Part shown: in pieces, positions 1 through 9,262 of the stretch
Numbering within the stretch: the stretch's first letter is position 1
Layout: the number at the start of each line of letters is the position of its first letter
From: Diplonema japonicum
Lineage: Eukaryota; Euglenozoa; Diplonemea; Diplonemida; Diplonemidae
Length of the DNA: 64,000 nt
Assembly: GCA_964019335.1 (NCBI GenBank)
Contig: OZ025744.1
Coordinates: forward strand, 1 to 64,000
Direction: 5' to 3'
Notes under the pieces: model-generated
Databases searched by the model: none
The model's input: the letters and a program-made list of their open reading frames with translations, nothing else
What the model was told of the DNA's origin: nothing
Program-made: the position numbers and the translations under genes

Positions 1-231
1 TTTGCGGGTTTGCGGTTTGCGGGTTTGCGGGTTTGCGGGTTTGCGGGTTTGCGGGTTTGCGGTTTGCGGGTTTGCGGTTTGCGGGTTTGCGGGTTGCGGG
101 TTTGCGGGTTTGCGGGTTTGCGGGTTTGCGGGTTTGCGGGTTTGCGGGTTTGCGGGTTTGCGGGTTTGCGGGTTTGCGGGTTTGCGGGTTTGCGGGTTTG
201 CGGGTTTGCGGGTTTGCGGGTTTGCGGGTTT
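1..231. repeat. Octanucleotide tandem repeat (TTTGCGGG)n
   Basis: Nearly pure tandem copies of TTTGCGGG on the plus strand, with a few 7-nt variants near positions 14, 60, 75 and 92. On the minus strand it reads (CCCGCAAA)n and continues the open frame of the neighbouring zinc-finger gene. Because 8 is not a multiple of 3, every frame gives the same eight-residue cycle P-A-N-P-Q-T-R-K and no frame has a stop. The G-rich strand runs away from the left edge, opposite to a left-end telomere. Confidence 0.9.
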
Positions 232-2094
232 CGTTGGTTGCCCACCTGCACGTATGCGCCTGTTTGTTTTGCGCACATCTTGGACGCCCATCCTTTCGTT
301 CGCAGATCCCCTGCGAGAGTGGCACTGATGTTACACGCGGCCATCTGTGGCAGCATCCTGTCGTACTCTTCGCCAAAGTCGCGCAGAAGCGTTCCGAAGC
401 CGTTGTCGCTGCCCTTCACTCCCAGGTAGGGGGCGTCCACGGGGAGCTCCTTCTGAACAATCATCTTTGCATCTTTACCCAGCTTCTGCAGGCTTCCTGC
501 TGCAAGCGAGCGCTCCATGAAGAAACGCATCAGGCGGCCGCTGACCATGATCCGGTGATCCTGCCAAGCCTTCGTGGCGTACGTGTTGGCGCGCAAGCAC
601 TTCATGGCACCACCTGGGACACTGCAGCTGAGTGACACCTCACATCTGCCGTTCGCCCCAGGGTCCTCCACCACCATCTTCACACCAAACCGCTCCGAAG
701 CCGCTGCTGCGATTTTGCGCGCCACGTTCAGCGGCTGGCGTATCTCCTTCATCCACGCCAGCTTCGCCACCGAGTACATTTCCACACTCCCTTTGTAGGT
801 GGAGAGCGTGTCGGCTGCAACAGGGTCGTCAAAGCAGACCTCAATCTTGGAGCGCGGAGTCTGGTTTTCGGTGAACAGCTGCATAATCGCCGCTGCTTGG
901 GCTGCGGTTGCGACGAGACCCTCTAGACACATGTCGTCATTCCCCTTCACTAGTGTGACGGGAGGTGCCATCCGCTTGGCCCAATTCAGCACAGCCCTCT
1001 TCTCTACAGAAGACAAGTCACACAGCTTCACATAGCACGGCTGGCCCTGCCATCCAACAGCTCCGTTGCGGAGGGTCACGCTGAAGCGCGTCTTCGGTGC
1101 CTTCGGTCCCCACTTCGTCATCACCGCACGTGCCTTTGCTGCGCCCTCCAGTGTGTCCGTATTGAAGGCGTAAAGGAACCGATCAGTAACATCCACGACA
1201 GAAGGAGCGATGCCGTTCTCCTCCAGCTTGACCAGAGCGTCCCACTTGTCGCGGCACGGCATGCCCTTTTGCAGTACAATCTGCCGCAGCGTCGCGCAGC
1301 CGGACGTCTTGCCGATCTTTACGAGTTTCAAACCGTCGCCGAACACTGCCTCGATTGTGCCCGTCTGTAGCACCAACGTCTCTGTCTTTCTATCGAGGCT
1401 GTCTTTCAAACCCTGCAGCAGCATGCCACACATCTTCTGCACCTCCGCCGCGTCTTCTCGAGCTGCATACACGCAGAGGCGGCGCAGGTTGGGGTCGTAT
1501 ACTGGCTCCCACATACTGCCCTTCCATGGCCCCTGGTTGGGCGTGAACATATCCAGCACTAGCGGCCCCACGTTGTTCTCCGTGAAGGCCACATTCCAGC
1601 TGTGCGCGTCAGACAGATTCGCGACAGGGGCCTCGTTCGCACCCTTGTTTGTGTGCTTGCATTTGTCGTTCTTTCTGGGTCTCTGACTTCCCGCGGCACT
1701 TCTGGTATCAGCGGGTGCAGGATGGGGGTGGCACGTGTCCGCCACTCCCAAATTTGCACGGACCCATTGCATTACTTCTTGCTGCACTCTCGTTCGCAGT
1801 GTGCTTGCCCTTGTCGTTCTTTCTGGGTCTCTGACTACTTCCTGCGGCACTTATGGTGTCAGCGGGTGCAGGATGGGGGTGTGAGTACTTGCACGTGTCC
1901 TTTTTGTTACAGCCATTCCCAAATTTGCACGGACCCATTGCCATACTTCCTGCGGCACCTTTGCACTTGTCGTTCTTTCCGGTTCTCTGACTGCTTCCAG
2001 CGGCACTTCTGGCGGGTGCAGGATGGGGGTGTGAGTACTTGCACGTGTCCTTTTTGTTACAACCGCTCCCAAATTTGCATGGAACCATTGCCAT
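1..2094 (-). CDS. CCCH zinc-finger protein, C-terminally partial, frame broken in the third finger
   Basis: From the ATG at 2094 the minus strand encodes two clear CCCH fingers (spacing C-x5-C-x5-C-x3-H, key part CKFGSGCNKKDTCKYSH), followed by a third copy from about 1767. CCCH fingers normally bind RNA. The third copy lacks 11 nt after its CKFGSG part, plus an in-frame 9 nt, so the first frame stops at about 1708. The next frame picks up the same linker (KNDKCKHTNKG) and stays open for more than 500 codons to the left edge, ending in the octamer repeat. That long part matches no family I know. The break may be an assembly error in near-identical repeats, a true disabling deletion, or two genes, the second starting at an ATG near 1546. 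A trans-splice acceptor (CTCAACAG) lies 35 nt upstream of the start. Confidence 0.6.
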
Positions 2095-2504
2095 GTTGTC
2101 GTTTTTTTATGTTTTTTGACGTTTTTGTCTGTTGAGAAATGCTTGGTGAGCACAAGAACAAAAGAAAATACGAACATGCGTTGCTCTCTCCTCCCACAGT
2201 CCCGAGTTCGCCGAATTGATCATACCAAACCCAGTACCGTGTTTAGTAAAGAAGGCAGCAGCGAAGCCATACTCACCCAAATTCTTTGCGAAGCAGCTCA
2301 TCATTAAATAAATGTACTATTGAATAAAATCAGAGCATGATTTCACTTGTGGGGTCCCCTTTGGTCGAAGCCCTAGTTCTCAGAATGTAAAAAAAAACTA
2401 CCGTGGGGAGGTTAGGCTGATCTTGAAGTAAAAGAAAATTCCTTTTCCTATTCCGTATACTTACCCCAGCTGGTATCCGAGCCTTTAAGAGCCTGTTAAA
2501 ACTG
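2095..2504. other. Intergenic stretch between zinc-finger gene and LRR scrap
   Basis: It holds the pyrimidine-rich tract and AG (about 2129-2165, minus strand) that probably serve as the trans-splice acceptor of the zinc-finger gene. A 65-codon minus-strand frame at 2107-2304 overlaps that acceptor; I see no support for it as a gene. The rest is AT-rich with no recognisable feature. Confidence 0.5.
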
Positions 2505-2705
2505 TCAGTACTTCCTCAAAACGATGGTTTCCAGTTTTTTGCACCCACACAAGAACCAAGCACCAATTGAATAAAGATTGGTCATCGAACTCAAGTCGAT
2601 GGTTTCTAGAATTCTGCACTCTGACAAGAATGAATAAGCGATGGAAGAAATACTGGTCATCGCATTCAAGTTGATGGTTTCTGTCACAGTCTCATTCCCA
2701 GACAT
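2505..2705 (-). CDS. BspA-type leucine-rich repeat fragment
   Basis: A 66-residue frame with two copies of a roughly 23-residue repeat resembling the BspA or LRR_5 class: pattern L-x-x-I-x-L-x-x-M-T-x-L-x-x-I, followed by an aromatic-bearing F-L-x-x-C segment. BspA-type LRR proteins are usually much longer and act in surface or protein binding. The first in-frame ATG (2705) follows a possible acceptor CTGAAGACAG. It is either a relic of a larger LRR gene or a very small member. No function can be given. Confidence 0.4.
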   Translation of the reverse strand: MSGNETVTETINLNAMTSISSIAYSFLSECRILETIDLSSMTNLYSIGAWFLCGCKKLETIVLRKY

Positions 2706-3062
2706 TGCCACCTTCTGTCTTCAGAAGCACTGTGATGCTCATCTTTTTATACACGTTTTTGTTCGCTTTGTAAAGTTTTAAAAGGGGACAAAAAAAATAA
2801 AAATATCGTGTTGAAGAAGAATTTCAGTACGATGCACACTCGCGTAGCATGCAACCAACAAAGGCAATGGTGAAAATGGGGAGGGGGGGGGGGGGGGGGG
2901 TTTCTTTTTTAGGCACTTTCTTTGGTTTCAAGAATTCCTCAAAGTAAAGATAATCCATGAGGATAAATCGACTAAATAGACTTAAATTGATCAAGAAGAT
3001 GACAAAGAGAAGACCAGTCAGTGAGTTCTTGTCCGAACCCGCCCGTGTTTTCTTCTCTTCAT
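2706..3062. other. Intergenic stretch with poly-G run
   Basis: AT-rich DNA with an 18-nt G run at 2883-2900, which is a C run on the transcribed strand upstream of the LRR fragment. No gene seen. Confidence 0.7.
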
Positions 3063-4127
3063 CTACAAGGTTTTCTCGGCCTCCTTAATGATGCTTCGAG
3101 CCACGTCGGCGACCTTACCCCCTCTGCTGCTTGGAGCGCCCTGTCCGATTAGGTACATTGCCAGTGATGTTTCATTGAAAGGCGCCTTGGCTCTGAGACC
3201 TTTGGTCAGTGCGTGCTGGATGGGGAAGGGGGCCTTGGGAAGTGTGGACATAGCCTCAGTGTACTTGTTGCAGATAGCACGTGCAGGGCGGCCGCTGTAG
3301 GCAGCAGTAATGCAGGTCTTAAGTGCTCTTCCGTCGGTGAGTGCAACCTTGTAGTCAGGGACCGCGGAGGATTCATCACATGATACGAACGCTGTACCCA
3401 AGCAGGCACCAGAAGCGCCTAATGAAAGTGCGGCAGCGACGCCCCTGCCATCCATGATGCCCCCTGCGGCCAAGACTGGAACCTGTACTGCATCGACAAC
3501 CTGAGGCAGCAGCGTCATGGTCCCGATCATAGCATCATTGAAGTCGCATGCAAAAGTCCCCCTGTGCCCACCCGCCTCTGAGCCCTGCACCACAATGACG
3601 TCGACACCTGTTTTCTCCAAAAACACCGCCTCCTCAACACACGTGGCAGTCCCTATCACAACACTTCCGTTTTCGTGCAGCACCCGAACTTCACTCTCAG
3701 AAAGAGCGCCGAATGTGGTCGAGACAACGGGGACCTTGTGCTCTAAAAGCACCTTCATATGTTCTTTGTAGTCCTGCCACGTAGGCACCACACTGCTGCC
3801 TCTCTCCTCCCCCACAGCATCGTTGAACTGCTGCAGCGCGTCGCGTACCTCCTTTAGCTCTTTTTCCTCAGGGACCACCTCCGGCGGATCTTTCACGAAG
3901 ATGTTTATCGCAAAGGGCTTACCATCCGTCAGCTTGAAGAGCTCCTTCACCTCGTTAGAAAGCTGCTCGACTGACCTATAACCCACTCCGTGGGATCCCA
4001 AAATTCCGACATTGCTCGCTTCAGCAGTAAAGACGGGGTTGCTGATCCCCGCCATGGGCGCCTGGATGATCGGTGTTTGAATCTTCAGGATACTGCACAG
4101 CTTGTTGCATCTGCTGGGCCAAGTCAT
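3063..4127 (-). CDS. Nitronate monooxygenase (2-nitropropane dioxygenase family)
   Basis: 354 residues, the usual size for the family. These FMN enzymes oxidise nitronates such as propionate 3-nitronate and have a TIM-barrel fold. The family landmarks appear in order: PIIQAPMAG near the N-terminus, GSEAGGHRG in the middle, then VPVLAAGGIMDGRGVAAAL and the LG-A-GACLGTAF segment of the phosphate-binding region. The frame is open to an ATG 39 nt further upstream, but an acceptor-like CACTCAG lies between the two ATGs, so I take the inner one (MTWPSR) as the start. No targeting peptide is obvious, so a cytosolic enzyme is likely. It could instead belong to the related enoyl-reductase (FabK-like) branch, but the GSEAGGHRG motif favours nitronate monooxygenase. 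Confidence 0.9.
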   Translation of the reverse strand: MTWPSRCNKLCSILKIQTPIIQAPMAGISNPVFTAEASNVGILGSHGVGYRSVEQLSNEVKELFKLTDGKPFAINIFVKDPPEVVPEEKELKEVRDALQQFNDAVGEERGSSVVPTWQDYKEHMKVLLEHKVPVVSTTFGALSESEVRVLHENGSVVIGTATCVEEAVFLEKTGVDVIVVQGSEAGGHRGTFACDFNDAMIGTMTLLPQVVDAVQVPVLAAGGIMDGRGVAAALSLGASGACLGTAFVSCDESSAVPDYKVALTDGRALKTCITAAYSGRPARAICNKYTEAMSTLPKAPFPIQHALTKGLRAKAPFNETSLAMYLIGQGAPSSRGGKVADVARSIIKEAEKTL

Positions 4128-4209
4128 TTCTTTTTTTTTTTTTAGTGTAGTCTGAGTGAATGACATATGCTTATGTCAAGGATAGAAAGACAACTAAGGT
4201 GACTAGGTC

Positions 4210-5325
4210 CTATGATCCATGTGTGAAGTCTGCTGTAATGCAAACATTTTTGATTGTGACCTCCTCCTTGACGAACTGGAACACGTCCACCACGGCACCC
4301 TGCCTTCGGAGATAATCCACCCTCCCAAGATGCCAGGCTGTTTCGAAGATCTTCGCTAGGTCGTATAGGTGACGGTAGCGCGTCTTGCAGTCACGGTGGC
4401 TGAGGGACTTCCAGCCTGTTTTGTTGCGGATCACCTCGAAGTGTTCCTGTGTGAATCCCATCTCAAGCATGTATGGCCTGCCACAGTAGTGACCCCACGT
4501 GGACATCTGTTGGCAGCATGGTGCAATGACGACCTGCCCCACTGGGAAGAAGGTCCTCCATGTGTCCACAACGCATGTCACTGCAGAGCACATTCCATCG
4601 CCACATAGGTGCTTCGCCACTACAATGTTAATCTTCCTCCTAACTGGGGTTAAGTCCTCTTCAGTGACCTCCTCTACTTTTTTCCATATCCTCTTGAAGT
4701 TTTCAGGATCGTCCTCATACAGCTTGTCCACCATGCGCACCGGTTCGTAGAACTCAACCAACGCTATCGTGGTTCTGAAGAAGGCTTGGAACAGATGCAA
4801 CAGCTCGCCGGCAGCTGCCCCTGCGTCTATGATGCATATATCAGCACGGGCATCGCCGGTGGACACGGCAGATTCCCAGACCTCAGGATACCTTTCTTTT
4901 ATCATTCGCGCGATGGAGCTGCAGATGGAGACCTCTTGGTCAAAGTGTTTCGCTTTGCGGTCGACGGTTCTAGCACCGCCCTGGGCGGCTAAATCTTCCA
5001 TTCGCCCGAGGATCTCCGGCCCCACGGGCTCGGGCTCCTTCATGGGTATCTCCTCGATGATGCCATCGGTGCCGTGGTCGAAGACAGTGTCGACAGTCAT
5101 CGGCCGCCCTGCTATGTTGCTCAGAGCCTGCATGCAATCCTTGCTGCTCAGCATCCAACCTATTTTCCCCAACTTGCGTTTCTTCTTACAATGAGACTGG
5201 TGCGCATCCAACACCCGTGCAGGCACCTGTGTGTCGCAGTACTCGCACAGCACTGTTTCACTCTCACTTGGTGCTGTCTCTTCCTCTTCTTCTGTGTGCT
5301 CATAAGTAAAGTCGTCGAAATCCAT
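4210..5325 (-). CDS. TRM13: TRM13-like tRNA 2'-O-methyltransferase
   Basis: 371 residues. TRM13 methylates the 2'-OH of nucleotide 4 in the acceptor stem of some tRNAs. Seen here: a small zinc-finger-like knuckle at residues 27-46 (C-x2-C-x11-H-x3-C), a methyltransferase core with IDAGAAAGELLHLF at 166-179 as the SAM-binding loop, KHLCG at 238-242, and the CC pair of IAPCC at 270-271 followed by the W-x-H-Y-x-G-x-x-Y segment typical of TRM13. The N-terminus is acidic. The frame extends 60 codons upstream, but a good acceptor (TTTCATCTACAG) lies 3 nt before the ATG used here. The usual separate CCCH and CHHC fingers of animal and fungal TRM13 are reduced to a single knuckle. Confidence 0.85.
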   Translation of the reverse strand: MDFDDFTYEHTEEEEETAPSESETVLCEYCDTQVPARVLDAHQSHCKKKRKLGKIGWMLSSKDCMQALSNIAGRPMTVDTVFDHGTDGIIEEIPMKEPEPVGPEILGRMEDLAAQGGARTVDRKAKHFDQEVSICSSIARMIKERYPEVWESAVSTGDARADICIIDAGAAAGELLHLFQAFFRTTIALVEFYEPVRMVDKLYEDDPENFKRIWKKVEEVTEEDLTPVRRKINIVVAKHLCGDGMCSAVTCVVDTWRTFFPVGQVVIAPCCQQMSTWGHYCGRPYMLEMGFTQEHFEVIRNKTGWKSLSHRDCKTRYRHLYDLAKIFETAWHLGRVDYLRRQGAVVDVFQFVKEEVTIKNVCITADFTHGS

Positions 5326-5517
5326 TCTCTGTAGATGAAACTGCAGGTACCGGGGGGACCGGGGAACAAGAATAGAGAGGGAAAATAGAGTTAAAGAGAT
5401 ACGGGGGACATTTCTTTTCTGCATTTTCTGTTCTTTTTTCCTCATCAATGAAACTCTCTCATAGATAAATATAAAAAAAAAATGGAATGCTGGTGGGCGT
5501 TCCATTTTGTTTTCAAT

Positions 5518-5781
5518 TCATACATGCAAACGTTTACTCAAGAAAAAAGATGAGGGAGCAGCGGTGCGGGGTAGGGTTGCCCAAACATCGCGCACGGAGA
5601 TTATCTTCATCCGGTGCTCCCACCCTTGTTGGTCGTTCCCGACTAGGGATTGCTCAACGAAGGTGAGGTGTTTGGCACAGTAGAGTACGCCACTTGTTGG
5701 CAGCGATAGGTGGAAGTCCTTTAATCCATTAACGTTGGGCAGAAGTATTATCAAAGACCCATCAAACAAACAATTGACCAT
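5518..5781 (-). CDS. Small hypothetical protein
   Basis: An 87-residue frame with ATG start and balanced composition, containing beta-rich stretches (SLIILLPNVNG, SGVLYCAKHLTFV) and a serine-rich end. A possible acceptor (TTCTTACCGAG) lies about 20 nt upstream. I recognise no family. It sits between the TRM13 and P450 genes in the same direction, where a small gene would fit. It could also be a chance frame. Confidence 0.35.
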   Translation of the reverse strand: MVNCLFDGSLIILLPNVNGLKDFHLSLPTSGVLYCAKHLTFVEQSLVGNDQQGWEHRMKIISVRDVWATLPRTAAPSSFFLSKRLHV

Positions 5782-6016
5782 TATTACAGGAAGCCCTCCT
5801 CGGTAAGAAAACAGCAGTTTCGTCAGTGCCTTTTATTTCAACAGTTTTAACAAACGTCGAGATAAAACTCAAAAACACGAGAGAAAAAGAAAAAGGAAAT
5901 AAAAAAAAAACATTGAGATCTCAGTGAATAGTGCATAAAAAAGAAGAAAAAGAAACCCCTTCTCCGCAAAAATTCTTCCAAATCGCGTGTCAGGATGTTC
6001 GAAAAGGAAGAGCCAA

Positions 6017-7516
6017 TTACAAAGGCACTGCCTCGACCTCAAGGCCGTCGCTGTTCAGTTGCCAAGTGACGGAGGTTATCAGCTTGGGAGTGAAGCCCGA
6101 GACGGGGAAGAACCTGTAGTGTGCGAAAAGTGTCAACAGTGCGATCTTCCCCTCAAGGACTGCCATGTTCTTCCCGAGGCACAGACGTGGGCCAGCGTTG
6201 AAGGTAGAGTACATGTAGTCGTTGTAGGTAGCAGCCTTCTCACCCATCCACCTTGTGGGGTTGAACTCATCGGCGTCCTCACCCCATGCCTTCTTGTACC
6301 TGTTCGTGGCGAGCGGCACCCACGTGACGTGCGTGCCTGCGGGCAGCTTCACGCCCGACGGGAAAGTCGTGTCCTTCACACTGATCTTCTCGTTCCCAGG
6401 AACCGATGGGTGCAGCCTGAGGGCCTCCATAAAGACCGCCTCTGCAACAGGCGACTTGCCTTCAATGTCATCGAATGTGAGCGGTTCCTGCAAGTTACCA
6501 GCAAAGACAAGCTTTGCCTCTTCGATAAGCTTATCCTGCCACTCGGGGTGCTGTGTCAGCAGCTCGACGCACGACGTGAGCGCCGAGCCGGTCGTGTCCC
6601 TCCCTGCGATGACGAAGTTCAGGATCATGTCCCTGATAAACTTCTTGGAGTACTTTTTGTTCTCCGACTTGGCGTGGTCGAGGAACAGCCCCGTCATGGT
6701 CTGGTCCCCAGCAAGAGCCTCCTCCTTGATCTCGTCGCCGTCGTAGTAGCTCTCGACGACCTCTGCGACGTACCTGTCAATGATGTCCATGTTGTCCTTG
6801 ATGACGCGCTCCTCCTCGGACGACTGGAAGTATCTGTGTAGCTTCCACCACGGAACAAAGAATCTGGTTATCACATTACTCTGCACCAGATCGAAGGCGT
6901 TCTGGAACTCACAGTCCCTCTCGTTCCCCTTCATGGAGCTGACGGACTTGTTGAAGGCGATGCTGTTGATGGCGTCGAAGGTGTAGTGGTAGAAGAGCGT
7001 CTGGACGTTGAGGTTGCCCTTCTTCACTATCTGGACCATCTCTTGGGCGTGGGTCCCAAAGACATGTGACATCCTATCGCGGAGCTGTCTTCTGTTGAAC
7101 ATGTGTGCCGCCACAACACGCTGCTCCTTCCACTGGTCGCCGTTGGAATTGAAAATGCCGCCGCCCAGCAAGCCTTCCATGCACTCTAAGAAGTCGTCGG
7201 CCTTCAAGAAGTTGTTGAAGTTGTCTTTCAAGATGAACTTCACGTCTTCGGGTTCCACTACTGTGAGTCCCATCTTTCCGCCCAGGTGGCCCCACACGAA
7301 CGCTTTCCATCCGTTCTTCTGCAGTTCCACAAGGTTGAACTCAGGCGGTGTAATCGTCTTCTCTCTCAAAATCTGCTTCTTCATCACAAATGTCGATCCC
7401 ACAAATGTGTGGAACGTCGACGACCGCAGAATCCCATCAGGTACCCTGGCCCTTATCTTGTACGCTACCAGCCCTACCGCTACAAACAGCAGAAGGAGCC
7501 TCGCGTAGAAGTCCAT
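6017..7516 (-). CDS. Cytochrome P450, fatty-acid hydroxylase type
   Basis: 499 residues, full length for a microsomal P450. An N-terminal hydrophobic anchor (about residues 6-20) is followed by a basic stretch, as in ER-bound P450s. The I-helix motif AGRDTT is at 304-309, the K-helix ExxR as EALR at 364-367, the PERF-like FNPTRW near 418, and the heme loop FNAGPRLCLG at 439-448 with Cys446 as the heme ligand. The I-helix and heme-loop wording resemble the CYP4/CYP86 and CYP704 groups, which hydroxylate fatty acids at or near the terminal carbon; the substrate is inference. An acceptor (CTCTTTTCTCAG) lies 7 nt before the ATG. No redox partner gene is near, so ER cytochrome P450 reductase elsewhere is assumed. 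Confidence 0.93.
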   Translation of the reverse strand: MDFYARLLLLFVAVGLVAYKIRARVPDGILRSSTFHTFVGSTFVMKKQILREKTITPPEFNLVELQKNGWKAFVWGHLGGKMGLTVVEPEDVKFILKDNFNNFLKADDFLECMEGLLGGGIFNSNGDQWKEQRVVAAHMFNRRQLRDRMSHVFGTHAQEMVQIVKKGNLNVQTLFYHYTFDAINSIAFNKSVSSMKGNERDCEFQNAFDLVQSNVITRFFVPWWKLHRYFQSSEEERVIKDNMDIIDRYVAEVVESYYDGDEIKEEALAGDQTMTGLFLDHAKSENKKYSKKFIRDMILNFVIAGRDTTGSALTSCVELLTQHPEWQDKLIEEAKLVFAGNLQEPLTFDDIEGKSPVAEAVFMEALRLHPSVPGNEKISVKDTTFPSGVKLPAGTHVTWVPLATNRYKKAWGEDADEFNPTRWMGEKAATYNDYMYSTFNAGPRLCLGKNMAVLEGKIALLTLFAHYRFFPVSGFTPKLITSVTWQLNSDGLEVEAVPL

Positions 7517-7786
7517 GTTATACCTGAGAAAAGAGAATGGGAGGATGTCGATAGGATTCGTATTATAAAAGAGCTACACAGAAAACTCTAAACCAGACTT
7601 TTTTTTCTTTCTTTTTTTTTTTCTCAAAAACTAAGGGCACCTACCTAATTGGCACTCTTTGCAACGACCTCAAAAATAAAATCATTTTTGATAACAAGCG
7701 AAAGATAAACGAGGAACGAAAAAAAAGAAAAACAAAAAGATGGGATAAAAAAAAAATAGACCTTTATGCTTTCTTTTTTTTTTTCT

Positions 7787-9148
7787 TCACCACTCAGTGT
7801 ATTTGGGAAAGTAATACTCCAGGATCTCAATGAGCAGCGAGCACGATGAGGCGCCTGTCCCCGAGTTCTCGATGGCTTGCAGAGAAGTGTAGAGCTTTTC
7901 AGGTGTGAGCGTGTCTTTCAATGTGATTTGGTGGGTTGCCAAGTCCACCTCGCGCTTTTGTTTCTTTTTTGCGTTGCCGGTCGATGTGAGTTCCATGAAG
8001 CCGTGTGTGGCAGTGATTTGGTTCAGCACAGACAGAATGGCAGCAGGATCTGTACCGTAGGAGCTGTCGCAGGTCAAGAATCTATTCAGCACACCATGGA
8101 AAGCCGCCGATAGGTCAGGCACTCTGTAGGGAGGCTTCACCTTCGATGCCATCACCACAGCACAGACTAGGAGAAGCCTCTCGCCGCTTCCAAGTGACTT
8201 GAGCCACAGGAGCATTTCGTTTCTGAATGGCAGACTTTTCTGTACATCAGCAATGCTCACGGTTTCCTCGCCGTCTCTGTTCGAGAGCGTCCGCCTCAAG
8301 TTCTCAAGCAACGCCCTGCAGTCACCGCCGCTGTTGTTCGCCGTCTTCATTGACATGAACAGCACGCTTTTCTCGTCGAAAACCTCACCTGAGTCGCACT
8401 CGGCCTCGCCCAGTCGCCCGTTGATGATCCCCACCAATTGCTGCGATGTGTACGGTTTGAAAGCGAATCGGTGCTCCGCAGGGATCCTCTCGATAGCACG
8501 GCATGTAGCAGCCTTCTCGTTACTGATGGTGACGATGTGTAAGTTGCCCGCGTTGTTCGTCTCCATGGCCATGGCCATCAGAGTGTCCAAGATCTGCTCG
8601 CACGTGCTGCTTTTTGTTATAGCACTCGATGCCTTTACCTTTTTAGACTTTGTTGTTCCAAGCAGATAGTCCACTTCATCCAGCACCAGATACCATTTCT
8701 TAGCTTGCTTTTCCTTGCGGAAGAACTCCTCCACCATGTTGCGCCACACCACCTCAACAGAGTTCTCCTCTTTGCTCCGTACCCATGTTGAGAAGTGCGA
8801 CATGAGTGCTGCGGTACTCCTTATGCTCGTGCACGTCAAGTGCAGCAATCTCGTATTCCTAGCATTGCTCGCTGTTCTCTCAGCAAGGAGAGTCTTAGTA
8901 AGTGCCGTTTTCCCAGTCCCAGGTGGACCGTATAGGAACATACAAGTTCCATCTCCTTCAAGCAGTTCCCTCATGCCTTCCTCTTGTTCCTCCCTGCCGT
9001 ATAATTTGTGAGGCACATAGCTCGCCTTAAACAACTCTCTGATTATTTTATTTTTTTTTTCCTCTTAACATATGACAAAGGGGGCATACACTTTCTCTTC
9101 CCACCAGTCCCTGTCCTTCGCAGGCGACTTCCTCTTTCTTTTTACCAT
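7787..9148 (-). CDS. ORC1: ORC1/CDC6-like origin recognition AAA+ ATPase, two exons
   Basis: Exons 9148-9090 and 9038-7787, joined over a 51-nt intron starting GTATG and ending CAG; 436 residues. The long second exon has no upstream ATG and is closed by a stop, so a first exon is needed. The exon found here adds a basic, NLS-like N-terminus (KRKRK) and joins in frame. Walker A GPPGTGKT is at about 57-64 and Walker B LVLDEVD at about 137-143. A sensor 1 TISN and a sensor 2-like GGDCRALLENLRR follow, then a C-terminal winged-helix region. The protein should bind origins and load MCM helicase. The short N-terminus without a BAH domain fits the single ORC1/CDC6 of kinetoplastids. An acceptor (TTTTCATATTACAG) lies 35 nt upstream of the ATG. 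Confidence 0.9.
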
Positions 9149-9262
9149 CTTCTCCTGTTGATGAGGTCTTTATTATTTACTTCTGTAATATGAAAATCGA
9201 TCAAAAAAGGAACAACTAAACAAGTGAAAGAATGTACACAACCAAAACAAACAGAAAATCAC

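Noticed and set aside
1-231. Telomere at the left end
   Set aside because: The G-rich strand points inward, the unit TTTGCGGG is not a known euglenozoan telomere repeat, and a long open frame runs into it.
2-635. Plus-strand frames encoding GFAGLRVC repeats
   Set aside because: They are the complement of the minus-strand repeat; any frame of an octamer without stops gives such a protein.
1210-2135. Long plus-strand frames over the zinc-finger gene
   Set aside because: They are antisense to a better minus-strand frame with CCCH fingers and show no domain.
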